Source: Nocardia altamirensis NBRC 108246 (lineage in GTDB: Bacteria > Actinomycetota > Actinomycetes > Mycobacteriales > Mycobacteriaceae). Taken from it: a DNA stretch of 64,000 nt. Numbering within the stretch: position 1 is the stretch's first letter; the number at the start of each line of letters is the position of its first letter. A program made the translations under genes and the position numbers. The stretch lies in the NCBI RefSeq assembly GCF_001612685.1, contig NZ_BDAY01000020.1, positions 1 to 64,000 of the forward strand, written 5' to 3'. A model generated the notes under the pieces. That model was not told the origin of the DNA. It worked only from the letters and a program-made list of their open reading frames with translations, and made no database searches. Shown here piece after piece: positions 32,759-41,656 of this stretch.

Positions 32759-32785
32759 GCCCGCGCGTGTGGTGTGGTGATCGAC

Positions 32786-33475
32786 ATGGTGGATTTTGTG
32801 GGGGTGGCCGGCCACTTCGGGTCGGCGGTTGACGCGGCGCAGCACATCGGGGAGTTGTTCGGGGTGTTCGCCTTCGCGTGCTCGGGTGCGTTGCTCGCGG
32901 TGCGACGGAATTTCGACATCTTCGGCATCGTGGTGCTTGCTGCGGGCACCGCGCTCGGCGGCGGCATCATCCGCGATCTGCTGATCGGCCGGACGCCGCC
33001 TGCGGCCTTCGTCGATCTCACCTTTCTGTGGACGGCACTGCTGGCCGCCGTGCTGATCTTCTTCTGGCATCCGCCACACCGGCTGACCCGTGGGCCGCTC
33101 GAGGTCGCCGACGCCTTCGGTCTCGGATTGTTCTGTGTGACAGGGACGGTGATCGCCTACTCGCGTGGACTCGGCGCCCCGTCGGCGGCGCTGCTCGGCG
33201 TGGTCACCGCGATCGGCGGCGGGGTGATCAGAGACCTGCTCGGCGGGCAGACCCCGGATGTGCTTCGGCCCGAACAGATCTACGCGGTGCCTGCCCTGGT
33301 CGGCGCGATCACCACCGCGACGCTGTTGCACTTCGGCGTCTATCAGGCGTGGACCGGCCTGCTCGCGGCGTCGGGCGCGATCGCCTTCCGGCTGCTCGCG
33401 CTGCGCTTCGGTTGGCATGCGCCGCAAGCCCGCCGGTATCCCCGGCCACCGGCGGGCCCGACGTCACCGTCGTGA
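32786..33475 (+). CDS. Trimeric intracellular cation (TRIC) channel family protein
   Basis: 229 aa with about seven transmembrane helices. Two copies of the TRIC/UPF0126 signature: GGGIIRDLLIGRTPP and GGGVIRDLLGGQTP, in the two pseudo-symmetric halves. FACSGALLAVRRNFD marks the first helix. Prokaryotic TRIC proteins form trimers that conduct K+ and related cations. The ATG at 32786 is chosen over upstream GTGs at 32774/32777. Just after the palindromic element. Confidence 0.87.
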   Translation: MVDFVGVAGHFGSAVDAAQHIGELFGVFAFACSGALLAVRRNFDIFGIVVLAAGTALGGGIIRDLLIGRTPPAAFVDLTFLWTALLAAVLIFFWHPPHRLTRGPLEVADAFGLGLFCVTGTVIAYSRGLGAPSAALLGVVTAIGGGVIRDLLGGQTPDVLRPEQIYAVPALVGAITTATLLHFGVYQAWTGLLAASGAIAFRLLALRFGWHAPQARRYPRPPAGPTSPS

Positions 33476-33490
33476 TCGGCGGGTGTCGGG

Positions 33491-34663
33491 TCAGTGCGCT
33501 CCGGCACGCAGGCGGCGCACGCCCTCGTCCAACGTCTCGTCGCGTTTGCAGAAGGTGAAGCGCACCAGGTGATTCCACGCTGCCGCATCGTCGGCGAAGA
33601 CGCTCACCGGGACGGCGGCGACGCCGAGCCGCTTGGGCAGTTCGCGGCAGAAGGCGAGGCCGTCGGACCCGCCGAGCGGCGTGATATCGCCGCAGACGAA
33701 GTAGCCGCCCGCGCTCGACTTCACGCCGAATCCGGTGTCGGCGAGCGCGGCGGCGAGGCTGAGTCGCTTGGCGGACAAGGTGTCCCGCAGATTCGCGACC
33801 CAGTCCAGCTCGTGGTTCAACGCGTGCGCGACGGCGGGCTGGAACGGCCCGCCCGCGACGAAGGTCAGGAACTGTTTGGCGGCGAGCACCCCGTCGATCA
33901 AGTCGGCCGGACCGCACGCCCAGCCGGTCTTCCAGCCGGTCACGCTGAATGTTTTTGCCGCACTGGACACCACGACGGTGCGTTCGGCCATGCCGGGCAG
34001 GGTGGCCAGGCTGATGTGTTCGGTGCCGTCGTAGACCAGATGCTCGTATACCTCGTCGGTGAGCACCAGAATGTCGTGCTCGCAGGCGATCTCGGCGATG
34101 GCCGTCAGGTCCGCCCGGTCGAGCACGGTGCCGGTCGGGTTGTGCGGCGAGTTGACCACCAGCATCCTGGTCGCCGGCGTGATCGCGGCGCGCAGGCTGT
34201 CCAGGTCGAGCACGAAGCGATCACCGTCGGCGACCAGTCGTGCGGTGCGCCGCTGCGCGCCTGCCAAGGCAACGGCGGCGGCGTAGGAGTCGTAGTACGG
34301 CTCGATCAGCACCACCTCGGCGCCCGGCTCGACCAGGCCGAGAATGGCGGCGCTGATCGCCTCGGTCGCCCCGACGGTGACCAGCACCTGGGTGTCCGGG
34401 TCGTAGTCGGTGCCGTAGCGGCGGCGTCGGTCGTCGGCGATCGCGCGGCGCAGGACGGGCATGCCGCGTCCCGGCGGGTACTGGTTCAGGCCGTCGGCGA
34501 TGGACTGCCTGGCAACCTCCAGCATGTCGGCGGGGCCGTCGGTGTCCGGGAAGCCTTGGCCGAGGTTGACCGCGTCGTGCCGGACGGCGAGCTCGGTCAT
34601 TTCGGCGAAGATGGTGGACGCGAAGGGACGCAGACGAGCGACGGTGGCGGGTTGCGAAGGCAT
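33491..34663 (-). CDS. dapC: Pyridoxal phosphate-dependent aminotransferase (DapC-like)
   Basis: 390-aa fold-type I class I aminotransferase. QYPPGRGMPVLRRAIA near the N-terminus, VNSPHNPTGTVLDRADL, the TDEVYEHLVY segment with the PLP-binding Asp/Tyr, and the Schiff-base Lys in SSAAKTFSVTGWKTGW. In M. tuberculosis the orthologous locus (Rv0858c, DapC) makes N-succinyl-LL-2,6-diaminopimelate in lysine/peptidoglycan synthesis, and the gene order here (aminotransferase, then XPB helicase) is similar. The ATG at 34663 gives the expected length. KynA/methionine aminotransferase relatives remain possible. Confidence 0.88.
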   Translation of the reverse strand: MPSQPATVARLRPFASTIFAEMTELAVRHDAVNLGQGFPDTDGPADMLEVARQSIADGLNQYPPGRGMPVLRRAIADDRRRRYGTDYDPDTQVLVTVGATEAISAAILGLVEPGAEVVLIEPYYDSYAAAVALAGAQRRTARLVADGDRFVLDLDSLRAAITPATRMLVVNSPHNPTGTVLDRADLTAIAEIACEHDILVLTDEVYEHLVYDGTEHISLATLPGMAERTVVVSSAAKTFSVTGWKTGWACGPADLIDGVLAAKQFLTFVAGGPFQPAVAHALNHELDWVANLRDTLSAKRLSLAAALADTGFGVKSSAGGYFVCGDITPLGGSDGLAFCRELPKRLGVAAVPVSVFADDAAAWNHLVRFTFCKRDETLDEGVRRLRAGAH

Positions 34664-34781
34664 ATTCGGAGACTAGCTGGCCGCCTTTCGCGACCTTGTT
34701 GTGAATCCGGCCACGCCGGAAGTCGCCGCGTTGGGCAACGCCATGACGTCGAGCCCGCCGGGCAGGTCGCCGCGGGGGTGC

Positions 34782-35681
34782 TCAGCCGAGATGAATGCCG
34801 GTCAGCTTCGCCGGGTTCGTGAGATCGTAGGTGCCCCAGACCAGTCCGTCGCGGACGGCGAACCCGAGCACCCTGGCCGGGCGCCCGCTGTGCTCGACGC
34901 TGACCACCAGCCCCAGTTGTCCGTTGACCGAAGCGAATTCGTAGGTGTACTCCGGAACCCTGGCGGGATCGTGCGCGCCGTATCTGCGCACCAGGCCGAG
35001 ATAGAAGTCGGCGATCGCGTCCGCGCCGCGCAGGTTGTGCGTCGTTGTGCCGTCCGCATCGCCGATGACCACCGAATCCGGATGCAGCGCAGCGGTAACC
35101 GCGTCCACTTCGCCGGAGCGCAATGCCGCCAGGAAGCGGTGCACCGCGACCTCGTGCTCGGTATCCGACACCGGCGGTGGGGTGTGCGCGACGGCCTCGG
35201 TCGCGGCGGTCACCAGCTGTCGTGCGGCATCAACCGAAACATCCAGGATTCCGGCGATATCGTCGAGCGACATCGAAAGTCCTTCGTGCAGCACGAAAGC
35301 CACCCGCTGCGGCGGAGTCAGGCGGTCCAGCATCACCATCGCCGCGAGACGGCACTCCGGTGTGCGGGCCATCGCCGCCATGGCATCGGGTGTGCTCGAC
35401 GGCGTCCGACCGGTGACCACCGGCTCCGGCAGCCATTGCCCCACATAGCTTTCCCGGCGCACGGCGATACTGCGCATGCGCTCCAAGCAGATTCGGCTCA
35501 GCACCGCGGTCAGCCAGGCGCGCATGTCGTCGATTTCGGATTGATGGGTGCCCGTCAGGCGTAGCCAGCTTTCCTGCACTGCGTCCTCGGCGTCGCCGAC
35601 GCTGCCCGTCAGCCGATACGCGACCGAGAGCAGATGCGCTCGATGTGATTCGAACAATCCGGCAAGCAGAGCGGCAACCAT
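34782..35681 (-). CDS. ECF sigma factor with SnoaL-like C-terminal domain (SigJ type)
   Basis: 299 aa. Region 2: LTGSVGDAEDAVQESWLRL; region 4: LTPPQRVAFVLHEGLSMSLDDIAGILDVSVDAARQ. Residues about 190-299 form a SnoaL-like fold (VHRFLAALRSGEVDAV; ADFYLGLVRRYG), which in SigJ/ECF41-type factors regulates the sigma domain directly, replacing an anti-sigma partner. No anti-sigma gene is adjacent. The ATG at 35681 is chosen. Target regulon unknown. Confidence 0.87.
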   Translation of the reverse strand: MVAALLAGLFESHRAHLLSVAYRLTGSVGDAEDAVQESWLRLTGTHQSEIDDMRAWLTAVLSRICLERMRSIAVRRESYVGQWLPEPVVTGRTPSSTPDAMAAMARTPECRLAAMVMLDRLTPPQRVAFVLHEGLSMSLDDIAGILDVSVDAARQLVTAATEAVAHTPPPVSDTEHEVAVHRFLAALRSGEVDAVTAALHPDSVVIGDADGTTTHNLRGADAIADFYLGLVRRYGAHDPARVPEYTYEFASVNGQLGLVVSVEHSGRPARVLGFAVRDGLVWGTYDLTNPAKLTGIHLG

Positions 35682-35777
35682 CGGGAAGATTCTACGATCT
35701 CCCGGTTTTCGTCCTGCACTGCGGTGTCGCCCGACCAACCGATGAACCGCCCTGACGATTCATGACAACATGACTCG

Positions 35778-36380
35778 ATGGACGCACACGCGCTGTCGAA
35801 CGGAACGATCTTTCTGTCGATCCCGACCTCGGACGATATCGACGTGATCACCCAGTGTTGCCAGCATCCGTCGATCGGGCAGTGGGTGACCATTCCGGTG
35901 CCGTACACCAGAGACAACGCGCGCACGTTCATCGAGGACATCGTCGGGCCCGGCTGGGCAGGCCACAGCCCGACCTGGGCGCTGCGCACCTACGAGGGCG
36001 GCCCCGTGGTCGGCATGATCGGCCTCGGCGCCCGCGACGAGTCCGCCGCCGAGATCGGCTACTGGCTCATTCCGGACGAACGCTCCCGCGGCCTGATGAC
36101 CCAGGCCGTGAACCTGGTCTGTGACTTCGGCTTCCGCCCCGACGGTCTCGGCCTGCGGCGCATCAGCTGGCGCGCCTTCGTCGGCAACTACCGGTCGGCC
36201 GCGGTCGCCCGCCGCTGCGGTTTCCGCTACGAGGGCATGGCCCGCCTCGGCAGCCTGCACCGCGGCGTCAGCCGCGACCACTGGCTCGCGGCCAGGCTGC
36301 CCACCGACCCGCCCGGCGTCGCGGACGGCTGGCCTGCGGAATTCGACCGCGAGCTAGAGCGGACGCCGCGGACGCACTGA
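35778..36380 (+). CDS. GNAT family N-acetyltransferase (RimJ/RimL-like)
   Basis: 200-aa GNAT of the RimJ/RimL type. DARTFIEDIVGPGW-like region, ALRTYEGGPVVGMIGL, motif A IGYWLIPDERSRGLMTQAVN and motif B LGLRRISWRAFVGNYRSAAVARRCGFRYEG. The ATG at 35778 gives standard length. It is divergent from the sigma factor, separated by 96 bp. Probably acetylates the N-terminus of a ribosomal protein or a small amine; the substrate cannot be told. Confidence 0.88.
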   Translation: MDAHALSNGTIFLSIPTSDDIDVITQCCQHPSIGQWVTIPVPYTRDNARTFIEDIVGPGWAGHSPTWALRTYEGGPVVGMIGLGARDESAAEIGYWLIPDERSRGLMTQAVNLVCDFGFRPDGLGLRRISWRAFVGNYRSAAVARRCGFRYEGMARLGSLHRGVSRDHWLAARLPTDPPGVADGWPAEFDRELERTPRTH

Positions 36381-36410
36381 ATCCGCGGCGTCGCGGAAAC
36401 CTTGACGTGT

Positions 36411-36432
36411 TCTGTCAGGTTTTCCTGACAGA
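36411..36432. promoter_or_regulatory. Perfect 9-bp inverted repeat before the RibD-like gene
   Basis: TCTGTCAGG-TTTT-CCTGACAGA, ending 8 nt before the ATG at 36441. It is placed where a repressor would block the promoter or ribosome binding site. Confidence 0.6.
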
Positions 36433-36440
36433 GTCGAGAC

Positions 36441-36986
36441 ATGGTTACCCAATACTTCACAGCGACCAGCCTCGACGGTTATCTCGCCGACGAAAACAAC
36501 TCGCTCAGTTGGCTTTTCGCTGTAGACGATGGTGGGGCAGAGCAAACGGTGCTCGCGGACTTCATCGCGAATGTCGGCGCCATGTGCATGGGTTCGACCA
36601 CCTACGAGTGGATTCTCGCCAATGAGCCCGCCGAAAACTGGCACACCAATTACGGTGATATTCCCTGCTGGATCTTCACCCACCGCGACCTCCCCGCAAT
36701 TCCGGGCGCCAACCTGCACTTCGTCGCCGACGCCGTCGAACCGGTCCACAAAGAAATGTCGAAAGCCGCAGGCGACCAGAACATTTGGGTCATCGGCGGC
36801 GGTGATCTCGTCGGTCAATTCGTCGGCGCCGCCCTCCTCGACGAGATCATCGCAGGCATCGCCCCGGTCACCCTGGGTTCCGGGGCACCGCTGCTGCCTC
36901 GACGAATCCTCTCCACCCAGCTGAATCTCTTCGACATCACCCAGTACGGCCAGTTCGCTCAGCTCAGCTACCGGGTCACCTACTAG
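36441..36986 (+). CDS. Dihydrofolate reductase/RibD C-terminal family protein
   Basis: 181 aa. The N-terminal QYFTATSLDGYLADENNSLSW is the standard start of RibD_C/YwjB-type proteins, and IWVIGGGDLVGQFVGAALLDEI is the NADPH-binding loop. The C-terminus is LFDITQYGQFAQLSY. The ATG at 36441 lies just behind the perfect inverted repeat. Probably an NADPH-dependent reductase of unknown substrate. Confidence 0.88.
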   Translation: MVTQYFTATSLDGYLADENNSLSWLFAVDDGGAEQTVLADFIANVGAMCMGSTTYEWILANEPAENWHTNYGDIPCWIFTHRDLPAIPGANLHFVADAVEPVHKEMSKAAGDQNIWVIGGGDLVGQFVGAALLDEIIAGIAPVTLGSGAPLLPRRILSTQLNLFDITQYGQFAQLSYRVTY

Positions 36987-37139
36987 CTACGTTCCGGGAA
37001 CTGGTGGTGGCCGCTGCCAGTTCCCGACGGATCGTCCGTCCGTCCCGGATTTCCCCGATTTGTCGTGGTGAGCGGACCGGGCGTGCGCGGGTGTCGGTGG
37101 ACTCAGGAAGAATGGAGCGAACCGATGCGAGGAGGGGCT

Positions 37140-38798
37140 GTGACGGACGGTCCGCTGATTGTGCAGAGCGACAAGACGCTGCTGCTGGAGGTCGACCATG
37201 AGTTGGCCGGCGCGGCGCGGCAGGCTATCGCGCCATTTGCCGAGTTGGAGCGGGCGCCCGAACACGTGCACACCTACCGGGTGACGCCGCTGGCGCTGTG
37301 GAACGCGCGCGCGGCGGGCCACGATGCCGAGCAGGTGGTGGACGCGCTGGTCAGCTTCTCGCGGTATGCGGTGCCGCAGCCGCTGCTTGTCGACATCGTC
37401 GACACGATGGCCCGGTACGGGCGGCTGCAGCTGGTCAAGCATCCGGCGCACGGGTTGACGCTGATCAGCCTGGATCGCGCGGTGCTGGAGGAGGTGCTCA
37501 GGCACAAGAAGATCGCCCCGATGCTCGGTGCCCGCCTCGACGACGACACCGTGGTGGTGCACGGCTCCGAGCGCGGCCGGATCAAGCAGATGCTGTTGAA
37601 GATCGGCTGGCCCGCCGAGGACCTGGCCGGCTACGTCGACGGTGAGGCGCATCCGATCGACCTGGACTACACCGACGACAAGTGGCATCTGCGCGATTAC
37701 CAGGAGATGGCGGCCGACTCGTTCTGGGCGGGTGGCTCCGGCGTGGTGGTGCTGCCGTGTGGCGCGGGCAAGACGATGGTCGGCGCCGCCGCCATGGCCA
37801 AGGCGAAGGCGACCACGTTGATCCTGGTCACCAATACCGTGGCGGGCAGGCAGTGGCGGCGCGAACTGCTGGCCCGCACCTCGCTGACCGAGGACGAGAT
37901 CGGCGAGTACTCCGGTGAGCGTAAGGAGATCCGCCCGGTCACCATCGCGACCTACCAGGTGATCACCCGCCGCACCAAGGGCGAGTACAAGCATCTGGAG
38001 CTGTTCGACAGCCGCGACTGGGGCCTGGTCATCTACGACGAGGTGCACCTGCTGCCCGCCCCGGTCTTCCGGATGACCGCCGATCTGCAGTCGCGGCGGC
38101 GGCTCGGACTCACCGCGACCCTGGTCCGCGAGGACGGCCGCGAGGGCGACGTGTTCTCGCTGATCGGTCCGAAGCGTTACGACGCGCCGTGGAAGGACAT
38201 CGAGGCGCAGGGCTGGATCGCGCCCGCGGAATGCATCGAGGTCAGGGTGACGCTCACCGACGCCGAGCGGATGTCTTACGCGACCGCCGAGCCGGAGGAG
38301 CGCTACAAGCTGTGCTCGACCGCGCGCACGAAAATTCCGGTGGTGCAGTCGATTCTGGCCAAGCATGCGGACGCGCCGACGCTGGTGATCGGCGCCTACC
38401 TCGACCAGCTGGACGAGCTCGGCGCCGCGTTGCAGGCGCCGGTGATCCAGGGTTCGACGAAAACCAAAGAGCGCGAGGAACTCTTCGACGCGTTCCGGCG
38501 CGGTGAGATCCCGGTGCTCGTCGTCAGCAAGGTGGCGAACTTCTCCATCGACCTGCCGGAAGCCTCGGTTGCGGTGCAGGTTTCGGGTACCTTCGGCTCC
38601 AGGCAGGAGGAGGCGCAACGCCTCGGCAGGCTGCTGCGGCCGAAACACGATGGCGGCCAGGCGCATTTCTACTCGGTGGTGGCCAGGGACACCCTCGATG
38701 CCGAATATGCCGCGCATCGGCAGCGTTTTCTCGCCGAACAGGGGTATGCCTATCGCATCACCGATGCCGACGACCTGCTCGGACCGACCATCGGATAA
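37140..38798 (+). CDS. xpb: XPB/Rad25-type DNA repair helicase
   Basis: 552-aa SF2 helicase. Walker A LPCGAGKTMVG, DEVH in VIYDEVHLLPAPV, motif III GLTATLVREDG (including the XPB-type RED loop REDGREGD) and motif VI QRLGRLLRP, plus an N-terminal damage-recognition domain. The GTG at 37140 has GCGAGGAGGGGCT upstream, a strong Shine-Dalgarno. It is the orthologue of mycobacterial Ercc3/XPB (Rv0861c), an ATP-dependent 3'-5' helicase. The helicase-associated protein at 43296 is its usual neighbour (Rv0862c). Confidence 0.95.
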   Translation: MTDGPLIVQSDKTLLLEVDHELAGAARQAIAPFAELERAPEHVHTYRVTPLALWNARAAGHDAEQVVDALVSFSRYAVPQPLLVDIVDTMARYGRLQLVKHPAHGLTLISLDRAVLEEVLRHKKIAPMLGARLDDDTVVVHGSERGRIKQMLLKIGWPAEDLAGYVDGEAHPIDLDYTDDKWHLRDYQEMAADSFWAGGSGVVVLPCGAGKTMVGAAAMAKAKATTLILVTNTVAGRQWRRELLARTSLTEDEIGEYSGERKEIRPVTIATYQVITRRTKGEYKHLELFDSRDWGLVIYDEVHLLPAPVFRMTADLQSRRRLGLTATLVREDGREGDVFSLIGPKRYDAPWKDIEAQGWIAPAECIEVRVTLTDAERMSYATAEPEERYKLCSTARTKIPVVQSILAKHADAPTLVIGAYLDQLDELGAALQAPVIQGSTKTKEREELFDAFRRGEIPVLVVSKVANFSIDLPEASVAVQVSGTFGSRQEEAQRLGRLLRPKHDGGQAHFYSVVARDTLDAEYAAHRQRFLAEQGYAYRITDADDLLGPTIG

Positions 38799-38839
38799 GC
38801 GGAGGCAATTCCTCCGCAAACTGTGCTAGGAATAGGTAC

Positions 38840-39508
38840 GTGCGACGCTTCGAATTCCCGGTGGACCGCAGGCATGCGCATGCGGTCAACGAAGTCTTCG
38901 CCGACCAGCGTCGACTCCGTGTGATGGCGCTTGCCGCCGCGGTCATCGCCACGACCGGCGCGGCCTACCTGATCTGGTTGGACCATCCGTGGGCCTACCT
39001 GCTGGCTGTTGCCTTCGTGCTCGGCGCGGTGGTTGCGCTGTGGGTGGCCTTCTGGACCGCGCGGCACGCCAGCATCGACAAGCTGTACGCCGACGGTGAG
39101 CTGGTGCCCGCGGTGGTCTCGGAGACCTACCCGTCGGGTGTGGTGCTGCTCGCGATGGTCGACGTGGCCAGGCCGGGCGCAAAGGACGCGCACTACGCGC
39201 TGGTGATCAGAAAGGTCCGCGCCCTGCCCGGCCACCAGGCGCGGCAGGGGGAGCGAGTGCCCTCGGTCGCGGTGCGCACCGACCGGGCGCCGCGAAAGGT
39301 AGGCGAGCGCTGGCAGTCGGTCAGCGCGATGCCGATCGCATGGGGCACCACCGATGCGGCGGTCATCGACCGCGCCCGCTCCGCCATCAGCGAGACCGAA
39401 TGGCGTTTGCTCACTGACAATCTCGCGCTCACCGACAAGGTCAGGCGCACCTCCGCGCGCCGCCTGCTGCTCGATCCGGACCAGCTGCCGGACGACCTCG
39501 GCGCCTGA
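38840..39508 (+). CDS. DUF3239 domain-containing membrane protein
   Basis: 222 aa. Two transmembrane helices (AAAVIATTGAAYLIWL; AYLLAVAFVLGAVVALWVAFW) are followed by a soluble domain (AVRTDRAPRKVGERWQSVSAMP; DTEWRLLTDNLAL-like helix). The GTG at 38840 has AGGAATAGG upstream. Resembles DUF3239 proteins of actinobacteria. Starts 41 bp after the XPB stop on the same strand, so cotranscription is possible. Function unknown. Confidence 0.78.
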   Translation: MRRFEFPVDRRHAHAVNEVFADQRRLRVMALAAAVIATTGAAYLIWLDHPWAYLLAVAFVLGAVVALWVAFWTARHASIDKLYADGELVPAVVSETYPSGVVLLAMVDVARPGAKDAHYALVIRKVRALPGHQARQGERVPSVAVRTDRAPRKVGERWQSVSAMPIAWGTTDAAVIDRARSAISETEWRLLTDNLALTDKVRRTSARRLLLDPDQLPDDLGA

Positions 39509-39556
39509 ACCGACGATCCTCGGAAACTCGGTTGCGCCGCGCCATAGACTCCGAAG

Positions 39557-40195
39557 ATGGTCCCCTTGTCCAACCTGCTGACATTCCTCGCGGCGGCGGT
39601 CGTGATCATCATCGTCCCCGGCCCCGGTGTGTTGTTCACCATCGGGCGGGCGCTCACTCTCGGCAGGCGCGCGGCGTTGCTGTCGGTGGCCGGGCATTGC
39701 CTCGGCGTCTTCGTCGTGTTGCTGCTGGTCGCGGTCGGCCTCGGCACGCTGCTGATGGCCTCGTCGTTCGCGCTCACCGCGATCAAGCTCGCCGGCGCGC
39801 TGTATCTGATCTACCTCGGCATTCAGGCCATCCGGGAACGAAAGTCGCTGCGTGCGGCGCTCGGCACCGAGATCGCGCCGACACCGGACTCGAAGGTGTT
39901 GCGGCAGAGCATCATTGTCGGGATCACCAACCCGAAGGCGACCGTCTTCTTCGCGGCGATCCTGCCGCACTTCGCCGATCCCGCCGCCGGGTCGCTGCCA
40001 CTGCAGTTCCTGATCCTCGGATCGGTGTTCCTCGCGGTCGCGGTGGTCTCCGACAGTGCGTGGGCGCTGCTCGCCGCCTCGGCCCGCGCCTGGTTCGCCC
40101 GCTCGCCGCGCAGGCTGGAAGCGGTCGGTGGGGCAGGCGGGGTAATGATCGTCGGTCTCGGCGCGTCGGTGGCCCTCACCGGCACCGCCGACTGA
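39557..40195 (+). CDS. LysE/RhtB family exporter
   Basis: 212 aa. The signature VPGPGVLFTIGRALTLGRRAA and the loop VGITNPKATVFFAAILPHF identify the LysE/RhtB family; about six helices. The ATG at 39557 lies 48 nt after the DUF3239 stop. A second exporter of the same superfamily as 32056-32700 but clearly different in sequence. Substrate unknown. Confidence 0.88.
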   Translation: MVPLSNLLTFLAAAVVIIIVPGPGVLFTIGRALTLGRRAALLSVAGHCLGVFVVLLLVAVGLGTLLMASSFALTAIKLAGALYLIYLGIQAIRERKSLRAALGTEIAPTPDSKVLRQSIIVGITNPKATVFFAAILPHFADPAAGSLPLQFLILGSVFLAVAVVSDSAWALLAASARAWFARSPRRLEAVGGAGGVMIVGLGASVALTGTAD

Positions 40196-40258
40196 ACCGA
40201 CTACGATCCAGCGGTCGGCATGACTGTGTCGACGGAGGCGATTAGGGGTGGTAGTCGA

Positions 40259-41650
40259 ATGAGGTTGTCCGGCTTGATATGTGCCGCGGTCGCGGGCGCG
40301 ATCGTCGCCACCGCGGCGCCCGCAGCCGCCGATCCGTTCACCGGGGCGTCCGGGCTCGGCGACCCGTACTACCCGGAAGACGGCAACGGCGGCTACGACG
40401 CAGGCCACTACGACGTCACCCTCGACTACGACCCGCCGAGCCACCGGCTCACCGCGACCACCCGCATCGATGCGGTCGCGACGCAGGCATTGCGCGCGTT
40501 CAACCTGGACTTCGCGGGCCCTGCGGTGCGCACGGTGACGGTGAACAACATGCCCGCCGCGTTCAACCGCAACGGCGAGCACGAACTCACCGTGACGCCG
40601 ATGATCCCGTTGCTGCCTGGCCTGCCGTTCACCGTCACCGTGGAGTACTCGGGCCAGGCCGAGAACACCGAGGGCAACGGCTGGACGTTCGCGCCGAGCG
40701 GCGGCGCGTTCGCCGCAGGCGAGCCGCATTCCGCCACCACCTGGTACCCGCTCAACGACACCCCGTTGGACAAGGCGACTTTCGCGCTGCACGCGACGGT
40801 TCCCGCGGAATGGGAGGTGGTTTCGATCGGCGTCCGCACCCAGGACGAGGTGCGTGGCGACCGCAGGGTGGTCAGCTGGGAGGCGCATCAGCCGGTGATC
40901 GGTTACCTGACCACCGTGGCGATCGACAAGTTCAGCTTCCTGGAGCAGCGGCGTGCCAACGGGACTCCGCTGATCAGCGCCTTCGCCCCGAACGCGGAAC
41001 GGAACAGGGAGACCGAGCAGCGCCTGCCGGAGATCCTCGATTTCATCGAATCCGTCTACGGCCCTTACCCGTTCGAATCGTCCGGCGGCATTTATGTTGA
41101 CGCCGACATCCAGTTCTCGCTGGAGACCCAGACCCGCCCGATCTACGCGCCGTGGACGGACCTGCAGACCGTTGTCCACGAGATCGCGCACCAGTGGTGG
41201 GGCGACTCGGTCTCGGTGCGCCGCTGGTCCGACGTCTGCCTGAACGAATGCTTCGCCAGCTACACCGCCGACTATCTGTGGCCCGAGCGCATGGACGGTC
41301 TCGACGTCGACGCGGAGTACCGCAGCACCATCGCAAAGTATCTGGACAACACCGAGTTCTGGCAGATCTCGTTGGAAAACCCCGGTGCCGGATCGGAATT
41401 CACCTCGGTCTACTACCGGGGCCCGCTGTTCCTGCACGCACTGCGCAAGCAGCTCGGCGACGCCGTATTCTTCGCCGCGGTACGGGAATTCAACGCGGCA
41501 CACGCCTTCGGGAACGCCTCCATCCCCGACTTCCGCAAGTTCGTCCAGTCCAAGTCGCCGACGGATCTGACCGGTTTCTTCAACGCCTGGCTCAATCAGA
41601 CGACGCCGCCTGCGGACGAGTACCTCTACCCGGGCAGCCTGCGGGCCTGA
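40259..41650 (+). CDS. Secreted M1 family metallopeptidase
   Basis: 463 aa. The ATG at 40259 opens a signal peptide (MRLSGLICAAVAGAIVATAA, cleaved near PAAADP); the frame is also open 39 bp upstream, which would add 13 residues before it. The zinc motif HEIAHQWWGDS is followed 18 residues after its second His by the third ligand Glu in LNECFASY. Upstream is the N-terminal beta domain with YDVTLDYDPPSHRL. The protein is shorter than full ERAP/PepN enzymes and ends after the catalytic domain. Likely an exported aminopeptidase. Confidence 0.9.
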   Translation: MRLSGLICAAVAGAIVATAAPAAADPFTGASGLGDPYYPEDGNGGYDAGHYDVTLDYDPPSHRLTATTRIDAVATQALRAFNLDFAGPAVRTVTVNNMPAAFNRNGEHELTVTPMIPLLPGLPFTVTVEYSGQAENTEGNGWTFAPSGGAFAAGEPHSATTWYPLNDTPLDKATFALHATVPAEWEVVSIGVRTQDEVRGDRRVVSWEAHQPVIGYLTTVAIDKFSFLEQRRANGTPLISAFAPNAERNRETEQRLPEILDFIESVYGPYPFESSGGIYVDADIQFSLETQTRPIYAPWTDLQTVVHEIAHQWWGDSVSVRRWSDVCLNECFASYTADYLWPERMDGLDVDAEYRSTIAKYLDNTEFWQISLENPGAGSEFTSVYYRGPLFLHALRKQLGDAVFFAAVREFNAAHAFGNASIPDFRKFVQSKSPTDLTGFFNAWLNQTTPPADEYLYPGSLRA

Positions 41651-41656
41651 GCGGGC

